Assembly (NCBI GenBank): GCA_026461385.1
Contig: JAPJNB010000197.1
Span: 1-46,093 of the forward strand
From: Akkermansiaceae bacterium
Lineage (GTDB): Bacteria; Verrucomicrobiota; Verrucomicrobiia; Verrucomicrobiales; Akkermansiaceae
Length of the DNA: 46,093 bases
Direction of reading: 5' to 3'
The translations under genes and the position numbers were made by a program. Within the stretch, counting starts at the first letter, position 1. Each line of letters starts with the position of its first letter. Positions 1-9,852 of this stretch are shown one piece after another. The notes under the pieces were generated by a model. That model was not told the DNA's origin, searched no databases, and saw nothing but the letters and a program-made list of their open reading frames with translations.

Positions 1-303
1 CGAATAAATCGTGGTGCCCGAGCGCGCTTGGTCGATCCGGATCTTCAGCTCGTAGCTTTGGTCGATTTGGCTCGAAGTGACCGGCGTGCGGGCCATTTCT
101 TTGGTGCCCTTGAGCAGAACCACCTCGGCACCTTCGGCGGTGATCGTCTGGCCGACTTGGTCCCGCACGATCCCGAAAAGCGTGTAATACGGAGCTGGTG
201 GGAAGGCGTGCACCGAGGTCGTGAAGAAAAACCAACCGATTGCCAAAACACCCCAGAGCAATTGGCACTTAACCCGAGTGAAGCGCTTTAAAAATATCCG
301 CAT
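1..303 (-). CDS. Secreted protein of unknown function, partial (C-terminus beyond window edge)
   Basis: Open minus-strand frame from ATG at 303 running off the left edge: MRIFLKRFTRVKCQLLWGVLAIGWFFFTTSVHAFPPAPYYTLFGIVRDQVGQTI..., with an N-terminal hydrophobic signal-like segment. It is absent from the ORF track because no stop lies inside the window. Confidence 0.6.
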   Translation of the reverse strand, partial: MRIFLKRFTRVKCQLLWGVLAIGWFFFTTSVHAFPPAPYYTLFGIVRDQVGQTITAEGAEVVLLKGTKEMARTPVTSSQIDQSYELKIRIDQARSGTTIYS

Positions 304-449
304 GGGCGGAGATGGCCCCAAAAGCCATTCACTGGCAATGATCAAATGCGAAAAAATGCAATTCAATGTACGATTTCTGCAACAAACTCGCCCACGTCTC
401 CGCTTTAGCATCGCGATCTCGGACGCATCGCTGCGGATTCAGCCTCAGC

Positions 450-1988
450 TCACTTTTTCTCGAGCAAGCTAACACCCGTCATTTCCGTTGGTTTTGGAAG
501 TCCGAGCATTTCGAGCAGGGTTGGAGCTACATCAGCCAAAACGCCGTCCCTGACTTGGTAGCCCGAGGCATCCGCCGCGACATAAAATAAGTGCACGAGA
601 TTGGTCGTGTGGGCGGTGTTCGGCGAGCCGTCAGGATTGCGCATGTATTCGCAATTTCCATGGTCGGCCGTGATGAGAAGCTTGCCACCCAAGCGCAGCG
701 TCTCCTCAGCGACTGCTTGGACATCGGCATCGATCACCTCCACCGCTTTGATGGCAGCCTCCACGACTCCCGTGTGCCCCACCATGTCCGGATTGGCGAA
801 ATTTAAAATCACCAAGTCGTAGTCCTTGAGCTTCGAGACCACCGTCTCCGTCACTTGGCCGGCGCTCATTTCTGGCTTAAAATCATAGGTCGGCACATCC
901 TTCGGCGACGGGATGATCACCCGATCTTCCCCCGCATAGGCGGCTTCCTCGCCCCCGTTGAAGAAATAAGTCACGTGGGGGTATTTCTCGGTCTCCGCAA
1001 TTCGCATCTGGGTCAACCCGGCATTGGCCACGACCTTGCCAAGGACATTCTCCAAGGTCTGGGGCGGGAAAATCGCCTCACAGTCGAACTTCTCGTCGTA
1101 CTGAGTCAGCGTCACAAAGTGAACCTTCGGCGTCACCACTCGATCAAAGCCATCGAAGTTTGCATCGAGAAACACCTCGGAGAGTTCCCGGGCTCGATCC
1201 GACCGGAAGTTGAAAAACAAGACCACATCACCATCTCTCACGCGCTGCGTGTCGGCCTCCGTGAAAATCATCGGCGGCATGAATTCGTCGGTTTTATCCA
1301 AGCGGTAGTAGTCGGCGACCGCCTCACTGGCGAGAACGTCGCGCTTCTCGCCCTTGCCAAGCACGATCGCATCCCACGCGAGTTTTACCCGATCCCAGCG
1401 CTTGTCGCGATCCATCGCAAAGTAGCGCCCGACCACCGTTGCGATGCGAGCACCCGACTTCGCCGCCTCATCTTCCACCTTGGTGAGATAAGCTTCACCA
1501 CCGGTCGGCGAAGTGTCACGACCGTCGGTGATGGCGTGAATGAAAATGTCACTTACACCCGCTTGTTTCGCGAGGTTGACCATGGCGACGAGTTGATCCT
1601 GGTGGCTGTGGACGCCGCCATCAGAGACAAGCCCAATAAAATGCAGGCGCCCTGACTTGGCTTTTTCGAGTGCTCTCGCAAACACGGAGTTGGTAGCGAG
1701 AGTCCCTTCATCGATCGCCTTGTTGATCCGCGTGAGGTCTTGATAGACGATCCGGCCCGCGCCAAGATTGAGATGACCGACCTCCGAGTTGCCCATTTGG
1801 CCCGGCGGCAAGCCGACATCGAGTCCAGAGGCGCTGATGAAACCCTTTGGATATTTCGCAAACATCACCTCATGGAAAGGAGTCTTCGCCAATAAAGTCG
1901 CATTTCCGTCCTTCATCGCGGTTTCCTCACCACCGGGATTCACACCCCACCCATCGCGAATGATCAGTACAACTGGTTTCTTATCCAT
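450..1988 (-). CDS. gpmI: 2,3-bisphosphoglycerate-independent phosphoglycerate mutase
   Basis: MDKKPVVLIIRDGWGVNPGG..., GNSEVGHLNLGAGRIVYQDLTRI, ITDGRDTSP, TADHGNCEYM motifs; start taken at the internal Met (1988). Confidence 0.96.
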   Translation of the reverse strand: MDKKPVVLIIRDGWGVNPGGEETAMKDGNATLLAKTPFHEVMFAKYPKGFISASGLDVGLPPGQMGNSEVGHLNLGAGRIVYQDLTRINKAIDEGTLATNSVFARALEKAKSGRLHFIGLVSDGGVHSHQDQLVAMVNLAKQAGVSDIFIHAITDGRDTSPTGGEAYLTKVEDEAAKSGARIATVVGRYFAMDRDKRWDRVKLAWDAIVLGKGEKRDVLASEAVADYYRLDKTDEFMPPMIFTEADTQRVRDGDVVLFFNFRSDRARELSEVFLDANFDGFDRVVTPKVHFVTLTQYDEKFDCEAIFPPQTLENVLGKVVANAGLTQMRIAETEKYPHVTYFFNGGEEAAYAGEDRVIIPSPKDVPTYDFKPEMSAGQVTETVVSKLKDYDLVILNFANPDMVGHTGVVEAAIKAVEVIDADVQAVAEETLRLGGKLLITADHGNCEYMRNPDGSPNTAHTTNLVHLFYVAADASGYQVRDGVLADVAPTLLEMLGLPKPTEMTGVSLLEKK

Positions 1989-2134
1989 GCGGAAGGCGTT
2001 TAGCCGTTCAAAGCCCGTTTCGCAAGCCTTGAAAGCCCGCATCGGCGGTAAAATCTGGGCAAAACCCCGAAATTGCTAATTTCAGGAAACGGTTTGCACC
2101 CCCAGCCTGGCCTGCATAGAAACGGTCGCACGCC

Positions 2135-3769
2135 ATGTCCGACAAACCATTTTTCTATCAAGACCCCTTCCCGCTCGGTCCCGACACCACCGAGTACGAG
2201 TGCATCAGCACCGACCACATTTCGCTGTCTGAATTCGAGGGCAAGCCGATCTTAAAAATCGAACCCGAGGCGCTGACCTTGTTGGCCGCCGAGACGATCA
2301 AGAGCATCAATTTCACCCTCCGCGCCTCGCATTTGGAGCAAGTTGCGGCGATTCTCGATGACCCCGAGGCCTCGGAAAACGACCGCATGGTCGCGCTCAT
2401 GCTGCTGAAAAATGCAGAAATCGCAGCGCACGGGATTCTGCCATTTTGCCAGGACACCGGCACCGCCACGATCATCGGGAAAAAAGGCCAAACCGTCTGG
2501 ACCGGCTGCGATGATGCGGAATTTCTATCCAAAGGAATCTACCAAACCTACACGCGCGAGAACCTACGCTACTCGCAAACCGCACCACTCGCGATGTACG
2601 ATGAGGTCAACACCAAGACCAATCTTCCTGCGCAGATCGACCTCTACGCCACCTCGGGCGATGCCTACCAGTTTCTCTTCGTCAGCAAAGGCGGGGGGTC
2701 GGCAAACAAAACGTTTCTCTATCAGGAAACCAAGGCACTCCTCAACCCGAAGCGCCTCAAGGAGTTCTGCGTGGAAAAAATGGCCTCGCTCGGCACCGCC
2801 GCCTGCCCACCCTACCACCTCGCATTTGTGATCGGTGGCACCTCCGCAGAAAACTGTCTCAAGACGGTGAAGCTCGCCTCGACCCGCTACTACGATGCCC
2901 TCCCGACCTCGGGCAACGAGCACGGACAGGCATTCCGCGACACCGAACTCGAAAAAGAACTGCTCGCTCTCGCCCGCGAGGTCGGCATCGGCGCGCAGTT
3001 CGGCGGCAAGTACTTTGCGCTCGACGTCCGAGTCATTCGTTTGCCGCGCCACGGTGCATCTTGCCCCGTCGGCATCGGCGTCTCGTGTTCGGCGGATCGC
3101 CAAGCCAAAGCCAAAATCACCCGCGACGGGATCTTCATCGAGAAACTCGAAAAAAATCCCGGCCGCTTCATTCCCGAAAAATTCCGCGACTGGAAGTTCA
3201 AGGGGGTCCCAATCAATCTAGACCTCGGCATGGAGGAAACCCTCAAAACCCTCGCGAAATACCCCGTCACCACGGCGCTCTCCCTCACCGGGACGATCAT
3301 CGTCGCCCGCGACATCGCTCACGCCAAACTCAAAGAAATCCTCGATGACACCGGCGAACTTCCCGATTATTTCAAAAATTTCCCCGTTTACTATGCCGGT
3401 CCAGCAAAGACGCCCGCTGGCATGGCATCCGGCTCATTCGGCCCAACCACGGCTGGACGCATGGATGGCTACGTCGATCTCTTCCAAGCGCACGGCGGCT
3501 CCATGGTGATGCTTGCCAAAGGCAATCGCTCGAAACAAGTGACCGACGCCTGCCAAAAACACGGCGGCTTCTACCTCGGATCGGCTGGCGGACCCGCGGC
3601 GCTCCTCGCTCAAGACCACATCCGGTCGCAGGAGGTCATCGCATTCCCAGAGCTGGGCATGGAGGCCGTCTGGAAAATCACGGTGGAAAATTTCCCTGCG
3701 TTCATCCTCGTGGACAACAAGGGTCACGACTTTTTCACCTCACTCAACACCTGCCCCGTTTGCCACTGA
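2135..3769 (+). CDS. fumA: Class I (Fe-S) fumarate hydratase
   Basis: 544 aa; [56 protein letters not shown] motifs of iron-dependent class I fumarases. Confidence 0.94.
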   Translation: MSDKPFFYQDPFPLGPDTTEYECISTDHISLSEFEGKPILKIEPEALTLLAAETIKSINFTLRASHLEQVAAILDDPEASENDRMVALMLLKNAEIAAHGILPFCQDTGTATIIGKKGQTVWTGCDDAEFLSKGIYQTYTRENLRYSQTAPLAMYDEVNTKTNLPAQIDLYATSGDAYQFLFVSKGGGSANKTFLYQETKALLNPKRLKEFCVEKMASLGTAACPPYHLAFVIGGTSAENCLKTVKLASTRYYDALPTSGNEHGQAFRDTELEKELLALAREVGIGAQFGGKYFALDVRVIRLPRHGASCPVGIGVSCSADRQAKAKITRDGIFIEKLEKNPGRFIPEKFRDWKFKGVPINLDLGMEETLKTLAKYPVTTALSLTGTIIVARDIAHAKLKEILDDTGELPDYFKNFPVYYAGPAKTPAGMASGSFGPTTAGRMDGYVDLFQAHGGSMVMLAKGNRSKQVTDACQKHGGFYLGSAGGPAALLAQDHIRSQEVIAFPELGMEAVWKITVENFPAFILVDNKGHDFFTSLNTCPVCH

Positions 3770-3873
3770 GGTGGAAAAATCAAGCCGTTGGAAGATGGTG
3801 CTTTTTTCCCAAGTAAATGAATTGCAAGTGCGTCGAACAAGATTACGCTCCAAATACCAACAACACGAAAATT

Positions 3874-4086
3874 ATGGGACCTATTGGAATGCCAGAGATG
3901 ATGATGATTTTTATCGTAATCTTGTTGCTCTTCGGAGCCAAGAAGCTTCCCGAGCTCGCTCGCGGTGTCGGTAAAAGCATGGGGGAATTCAAAAAAGCAC
4001 GGGACGATTTTGAGCGTGAAATCACCCGCACCGAGGCAGAAACCCGAGTCAAGGAAGTCCCAGGTAAAGAACCACATGAGTCCTAG
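3874..4086 (+). CDS. tatA: Sec-independent protein translocase TatA/E
   Basis: MGPIGMPEMMMIFIVILLLFGAKKLPELARGVGKSMGEFKKA: one TM helix, FGxKKLPELARGxGK motif. Confidence 0.93.
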   Translation: MGPIGMPEMMMIFIVILLLFGAKKLPELARGVGKSMGEFKKARDDFEREITRTEAETRVKEVPGKEPHES

Positions 4087-5134
4087 GCGAATGGGATTTC
4101 ATCCATTTCTCGCAAGCCTGCCCAAGCGGACACTCGGCATCGCAGGGGCATCTCTAGCATCGCTTGCCCTATTCTCTGGCACGGCATCCGAGCTTCACGC
4201 CGCCACGCCCACTTGGGAAAAGCAGGCCGCTCAAGCCGCCCCACCCGCCGAGGTGCTAACGCCCGAGGCCACGGCGAAACCCGCCACCGAGGGCACCGCA
4301 CCCGCATCCACCGAGGCCGTCCGCTTCATCAGCTACAACGTCGAGAACTGGCTCACGATGGACCGCTTCGTGGATGGCAAATCTCTCAAGGGCGCACCCA
4401 AGCCAGATCCCGAAAAACAAGCGGTGACCGAAATCCTCGCGCGCCAAAAACCGGACATTCTCGGTCTGTGTGAAATTGGCCTAGCTTCGGATCTCGCCGA
4501 TGTTCAGCAACGCCTCAAGGCCGCCGGCCTCGACTTGCCAAACTCTTATTACACCGGTGGCTCCGACCCGGTCCGCCACCTTGGGATCCTTTCACGATTC
4601 CCAATCACCTCGACGTCCAATTCAGCGATCCTCGAGTACCAACTCGCCGGCAAAACCTTTCAAATCAATCGCGGCATCCTCGATGCCACCATCGAAGCTC
4701 ACGGGAAGCCCTACCACTTCATCGGTCTGCACCTCAAATCCAAACGTGACAGCGAACAAGGTGACCAAGAGACCATCCGCCTCAATGAGGCACGCCTCGT
4801 GCGCAACCACATCGAAAACCTCCTAAAAGCCAATCCCAACGAACGGATCATCGTCTATGGGGACTGCAACGACACCCGCGGCACACCCGCGATCAAACTG
4901 CTCGTCGGCAAATACAGCAGCCCGAACTATCTCACCGCGATCCCCATGAAGGACTCTCGCCAAATGGCATGGACTCACTACTGGGCGGCGCAAGACATCT
5001 ACTCTCGCATCGATTTCATCATGGTAAGTCAGAAGATGAAAATGGATGTGGATTTCCCCGCTTCACGGATCATCGATGACACCGAGTGGAACAAGGCCTC
5101 GGATCACCGACCCATCCTCGCAATCTTCAAGTAA
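4076..5134 (+). CDS. Endonuclease/exonuclease/phosphatase family protein, secreted
   Basis: FISYNVENWL, LGLCEIG, YGDCNDT, SDHRPILAIF motifs of the EEP superfamily; N-terminal hydrophobic segment. Overlaps the tatA end. Confidence 0.85.
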   Translation: MSPRRMGFHPFLASLPKRTLGIAGASLASLALFSGTASELHAATPTWEKQAAQAAPPAEVLTPEATAKPATEGTAPASTEAVRFISYNVENWLTMDRFVDGKSLKGAPKPDPEKQAVTEILARQKPDILGLCEIGLASDLADVQQRLKAAGLDLPNSYYTGGSDPVRHLGILSRFPITSTSNSAILEYQLAGKTFQINRGILDATIEAHGKPYHFIGLHLKSKRDSEQGDQETIRLNEARLVRNHIENLLKANPNERIIVYGDCNDTRGTPAIKLLVGKYSSPNYLTAIPMKDSRQMAWTHYWAAQDIYSRIDFIMVSQKMKMDVDFPASRIIDDTEWNKASDHRPILAIFK

Positions 5135-5243
5135 GTCTCGCGCCTCGCTTCCCGCACAGGCCTTGATGATCTCAAGAAACCGCCACTCGCCCTCAGCGAG
5201 TCTCAATCGGCTAACTCCCTTTGCCAACTGGCACGTTCCTTCC

Positions 5244-6125
5244 ATGATTTCCCACTTACTCGCCATCACGCTCCTCGGAATCCTTCCAACCTTGAGCGCA
5301 GAATTCAAGGTCGCTGTCCTCCACCCGCTCCTCGGCGATCTTGCAAAACAAGTCGGCGGCGACCTCGTGGAAGTCGTGGACCTCATCGGCCCAAATGGCG
5401 ACCCGCATCACTTCGAACCCAAGCCCTCCGACTTGCAACGCGCCCAAGGCGCATCGGTCTATCTGGTCGCGGGCATGGGACTCGAGAGCTACTTGCCAAA
5501 ACTCAAGGCAATCATCGCCACCGACGCCACGCTCATCGAAGTCGGCGCCACGCTTCCAGCAATCGAAGGCGCATGCGACCACGACGATGCCGACTCGAGC
5601 GAGCACCATCACAACCTCGACCCCCATTGGTGGCACTCGATCGACCGATTCCGCCGAGCAACCGGAATCGTCGCAGACGCCCTTGCCGCCGCCTCACCCA
5701 AAAACACGGCAGCCTTCCAGCAACGCGCCAGCGCCTACCGCCAGGAACTCGACGAACTCGAGCGCTGGGCAAGACGCGAGCTCTCGAAAGTGCCGCGAGA
5801 CAAGAGACACCTCGCCACCACCCACGCAGCATTCAACTATCTCTGCAACGATTTCGGTTTCACCCCGCATCCCGTCCAAGGGATGAACCGCGAACAAATG
5901 CCAAACCCTCAGGAACTCGCAACCTTGATCATCGATCTCAAAAATAACCACGTCGCGGCCATTTTCCCCGAAAAAGAATCCAATCCCAAGATCCTCAAAA
6001 CCCTCACCACCGACACCGGAATTGCACTCGGAGAACCTTTGATTGCCGACGGAACCGGCGGAACGAACTACCAACAAATGATGCGCCAAAACGTGCGCCA
6101 CATCGTAGAGGCGCTCACCCGCTGA
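5244..6125 (+). CDS. Metal (zinc-type) ABC transporter substrate-binding protein, ZnuA-like
   Basis: VAVLHPLLGDLAKQVGGDLVEVVDLIGPNGDPHHFEPKPSDL, His/Asp-rich loop CDHDDADSSEHHHNLDPHWWHS, THAAFNYLCNDFGF. Confidence 0.9.
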   Translation: MISHLLAITLLGILPTLSAEFKVAVLHPLLGDLAKQVGGDLVEVVDLIGPNGDPHHFEPKPSDLQRAQGASVYLVAGMGLESYLPKLKAIIATDATLIEVGATLPAIEGACDHDDADSSEHHHNLDPHWWHSIDRFRRATGIVADALAAASPKNTAAFQQRASAYRQELDELERWARRELSKVPRDKRHLATTHAAFNYLCNDFGFTPHPVQGMNREQMPNPQELATLIIDLKNNHVAAIFPEKESNPKILKTLTTDTGIALGEPLIADGTGGTNYQQMMRQNVRHIVEALTR

Positions 6126-6188
6126 GAAAATCCAAGTGCCGGCGCGCAGATTCTAACACACGCACCCGCACCTCTCGCAGATTTTCAA

Positions 6189-7358
6189 TTAGACTGATGC
6201 GCGCACCGGAGTCCAAGCAGCATTTGCTTTGGATGATGCAACCGCCGCCTCGATGAATGCCATGCCTTCGACGCCGTCGTCCACGGTCGGGAAATCGTAG
6301 CCCTCAGCACGCGGATAGGTTCCCGCGAGATGATCACGGATCGCCTCGGCGGCACCCAAGTAGACATTGGCAAAGGCTTCGAGGAAGGCCTCCGGGTGAC
6401 CGAAGGGCAAGCGGGTGTATTTCGATGCTTCAGGCCCGTTGTAGCTGTTGCCGCGACGCCAAATCTGGCGGGGTGCCTCGGCAAATTTCACGATCAATTC
6501 GTTCGGGTGCTCTTGATGCCACTCCAGCGAGGCCTCGGTTCCATACACACGGATGTTGAGGTTATTTTCTTCCCCCGCAGAAATTTGTGAGGCGAAAAGC
6601 ACTCCACGCGCGCCGCCTTCGTAGCGGACCAACATGCTACCGTCATCGTCCAACTTACCGTTCGGGATGAAGGTGTTCAGATCGGCAGCGACCTCTTCAA
6701 GCTCGAGTCCCGTGATGTAGCGGGCAAGGTTTTCGGCATGCGAGCCAATGTCGCCGATGCAGTTAGAAACTCCGGCCACACTTGGGTCAGCACGCCAGTT
6801 AGAAATGGCCCCATCCGCTTGCTGCTTGAGTCCACCAATCGCATAGCCCTGCGGATACTCGACCACAATTTTCAGAATGCGGCCCAACGTGCCACCCTTC
6901 ACCATCGCACGCGCCTCTTTCACCATCGGATAACCCGTGTAATTGTGCGTGAGCGCAAAAACCAAGCCCGAGGCATCCACCAATTTTTTCAATTCCTTCG
7001 CTTCCTCAAGCGAGAATGCCAGCGGCTTTTCACAAATGACGTGAATGCCCGCTTCCAAGAATGCCTTCGCCACAGGGAAATGCAGGTCATTTCTCGTCAC
7101 GATGCTCACAAAATCCATGCGCTCGCCCAAGGGCAACGCACCCTCGCACGCGGCCATCTCGGCATACGATGCGTAGACGCGTGATGGATCAAGGAAAAGG
7201 TCCTCCCCAGACCGCTTCGACTTCTCAGGGTTCGACGAAAAACATCCAGCAACCAACTCGATCTTCCCATCAAGATTTGCTGCCATCCGGTGCACTGCGC
7301 CAATGAATGCGCCACGACCACCGCCCACCATGCCCATACGAAGTTTACGACTCATCAT
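6189..7358 (-). CDS. Gfo/Idh/MocA family oxidoreductase
   Basis: MRMGMVGGGRGAFIGAVHR Rossmann start, HVICEKPLAFSLEEA motif. Confidence 0.93.
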   Translation of the reverse strand: MMSRKLRMGMVGGGRGAFIGAVHRMAANLDGKIELVAGCFSSNPEKSKRSGEDLFLDPSRVYASYAEMAACEGALPLGERMDFVSIVTRNDLHFPVAKAFLEAGIHVICEKPLAFSLEEAKELKKLVDASGLVFALTHNYTGYPMVKEARAMVKGGTLGRILKIVVEYPQGYAIGGLKQQADGAISNWRADPSVAGVSNCIGDIGSHAENLARYITGLELEEVAADLNTFIPNGKLDDDGSMLVRYEGGARGVLFASQISAGEENNLNIRVYGTEASLEWHQEHPNELIVKFAEAPRQIWRRGNSYNGPEASKYTRLPFGHPEAFLEAFANVYLGAAEAIRDHLAGTYPRAEGYDFPTVDDGVEGMAFIEAAVASSKANAAWTPVRASV

Positions 7359-7390
7359 GAATTGTATTAGATTATTGAATTTTTATTGGT

Positions 7391-8473
7391 TTAAAATGAA
7401 ACAGGTTTTCCGGTCGAAGCCGACTGATAGATCGCATCGATAATTGCCATCAGACGCAGCGCTTGGTCTGGTGTGTTGAGCGGCTCGGCGATTCCTTCGA
7501 TGGCGGCGATGAAGTTCTGAGCGGATTGGCTACGACCCATATCCTCGCAAGCAGGAGCCAAAATCTGACGATTCACGCTCACGCCATTTTCTTGGACATA
7601 CAATTCACAAGCATCGACAGCCGCTTGATCCATTCCATCGCTGCGGAACAACCGCTCGACCTTCCCTCCAGCCGCAGTGCCTTGGAAGACCACCGAGACC
7701 TCCTCGCACTTCACCATCTCAGCCCATGAAACTTGGATGGTCAGCACCTGTCCGGTCTTGAACGTCACGAAGCCATGGGCCGCAGCTTCCACATCGTTGG
7801 TCCCACCCGCTTGATCTGGAATCCCCCATGGTCCCTTGAAACCCGGATCGGTGCTGAACGTGTTGAAGGTCGTCGCCAACACATGCGCCGGTTCCGGATA
7901 CCCCATGAAATACAACGCAAGGTCGATCATGTGAAGCAGGTCCACCACCGGACCACCGCCCGAAAGCGCCTTCGTCGTGAACCATCCGCCAAAACCTGGA
8001 ATGCCCGTGCGACGAATCCATTTCGCCTGCGCCGAGTTGATCGTCCCAACGACGCCGCGGTCGATGTAGGCCTTGATCGCTTGCGAGTCGGGTCGTGCCC
8101 GGTTGTTGAAATTGAAAACCAATTTGCGATCGGCCCGCTGCACCGCGTCCATCATCTGCTGGACCTCAGCCGCGTTGAGCGCCGGTGGTTTTTCACAAAA
8201 AACATGCAGCCCCGCATCAAGGCATCGGATCGCGAGCGGCGCATGAAATTTATTAGGAACAATGATGCTCACCGCATCCAACTCCGTGCACTCGGCGATC
8301 ATGGCATCCACCGATTCAAAGGCCTTGCCGATGCCCCATTGAGCTGCCGCCTTGGACGCCGCACCCGGCACCACATCGGCGATGGCGACCACCTCCGCAC
8401 CCGCAATACGAAACCCCTCGACATGATATTTTAACATGCCGCCCGCACCGATAATTCCAACTTTCTTTGCCAT
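7391..8473 (-). CDS. Gfo/Idh/MocA family oxidoreductase
   Basis: KVGIIGAGGMLKYHVEGF, HVFCEKPPALNAAEV motif. Confidence 0.93.
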   Translation of the reverse strand: MAKKVGIIGAGGMLKYHVEGFRIAGAEVVAIADVVPGAASKAAAQWGIGKAFESVDAMIAECTELDAVSIIVPNKFHAPLAIRCLDAGLHVFCEKPPALNAAEVQQMMDAVQRADRKLVFNFNNRARPDSQAIKAYIDRGVVGTINSAQAKWIRRTGIPGFGGWFTTKALSGGGPVVDLLHMIDLALYFMGYPEPAHVLATTFNTFSTDPGFKGPWGIPDQAGGTNDVEAAAHGFVTFKTGQVLTIQVSWAEMVKCEEVSVVFQGTAAGGKVERLFRSDGMDQAAVDACELYVQENGVSVNRQILAPACEDMGRSQSAQNFIAAIEGIAEPLNTPDQALRLMAIIDAIYQSASTGKPVSF

Positions 8474-8521
8474 GATTTTCTATAGGTTTAAAATGAATTC
8501 CTCTTGAGTGTTCCGAACAAA

Positions 8522-9499
8522 TCAGCCTTCCGCGCTCGCGCCCTCAGCTTTCCCCTGCCAATCGCCAAATTCACGGAATTTGGCGTAGCGTTGGTCGAGT
8601 AACTGCTCCGTGCTCAACGCGAGCAACTGATCGAGTTGACCGAGAATCTTCTCGCGGAATGAATCCGCAGTGACCTGATGATCATGATGAGCCCCACCCG
8701 TCGGCTCAGGAACAACATCATCAATGAGCCCCAGCTTCAGGAGATCTGGCGCGACCAATTTCATCGCATCAGCAGCCTCAGGCGCGTGTTTGCGATGCTT
8801 CCAAAGGATCGCCGCACAACCTTCCGGACTGATGACCGAGTAATAAGCATTTTCCATCATGATGACGCGATCGGCCACACCGATCCCGAGCGCCCCACCC
8901 GAGCCACCCTCACCCAAAATGACCGCGATGACCGGCACCTTGAGCAACATCATTTCACGGAGGTTGTAACCGATCGCCTCAGCGATGTTTCGCTCCTCCG
9001 CACCGATCCCCGGAAAGGCACCCGGCGTATCGATCAAGGTGATGATCGGCAGGCCAAATTTCTCGGCGGTCTTCATCAACCGCATCGCCTTACGGTATCC
9101 TTCGGGATGCGCGCTACCGAAGTTTCGCTTGAGATTTTCCTTGGTGTCCCGGCCCTTCTGGTGGCCCACCACCACCACCCGGTGCGGACCAAGCCGCGCA
9201 AAACCGCCGGGCATCGAGGCATCATCCCCGATATGCCGGTCGCCATGGAGCTCACAAAAATCCGTGAACGCCAGAGAAACATAATCGAGCATGAACGGCC
9301 GATTCGTGTGACGAGCGATCTGAACACGCTGCCATGGCGTCAGGTTCCGATAAATCTCTGCCCGCGTCTCCGCCAGCTTCTTCTCCATCATGGAAATTTC
9401 TGCCGACATATCGATGTCTTGCGATGCGGACTTCGAGCGAAGCTTTTCAAGTTCGCGTTCCAGTTCTGCGGCTGGTTTTTCAAATTCGAGGAGCTGCAT
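8522..9499 (-). CDS. accA: Acetyl-CoA carboxylase carboxyltransferase subunit alpha
   Basis: MQLLEFEKPAAELERELEKLR, GHQKGRDTKENLKRNFGSAHPEGYRKAMRLM, GEGGSGGALGIGVADRV. Confidence 0.97.
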   Translation of the reverse strand: MQLLEFEKPAAELERELEKLRSKSASQDIDMSAEISMMEKKLAETRAEIYRNLTPWQRVQIARHTNRPFMLDYVSLAFTDFCELHGDRHIGDDASMPGGFARLGPHRVVVVGHQKGRDTKENLKRNFGSAHPEGYRKAMRLMKTAEKFGLPIITLIDTPGAFPGIGAEERNIAEAIGYNLREMMLLKVPVIAVILGEGGSGGALGIGVADRVIMMENAYYSVISPEGCAAILWKHRKHAPEAADAMKLVAPDLLKLGLIDDVVPEPTGGAHHDHQVTADSFREKILGQLDQLLALSTEQLLDQRYAKFREFGDWQGKAEGASAEG

Positions 9500-9852
9500 G
9501 GTCTGAGTTGCGGAGAATCTGGATTTTTAGCTCAAGATGCAAGACTAGAAATGGCGTTGAATTCACCTAGGCAGGCAGATTGGCTGGAAACTTCATCGTT
9601 GAGAATGGGTGAGAAAGGTGAGGTTGATGGCACAGGATGGGCATTGCGGGCCAGCGCGAGAATCTACCCAACACGCGACCGACGCTACGGCAGATTGATG
9701 CGCAGATTGCTGGATCGACAGAAACCAGCCACCTCGATCACAGGGCTCGTGGCGAGGAGCACATCGATGAAAAAATTCTCATGGCCGATGCAAATGTTGA
9801 ATGCCTGAAAGACCGTTGACAAATCGAGAAGAACTCAGTCGTACCATCGCCT

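Noticed and set aside
855-1655. 266-aa plus-strand ORF
   Set aside because: Fully antisense to gpmI; His/Arg-rich composition typical of shadow ORFs in high-GC coding sequence, no recognisable motif.
8678-9808. 376-aa plus-strand ORF
   Set aside because: Mostly antisense to accA with shadow-ORF composition; extends into the non-coding gap only by chance.
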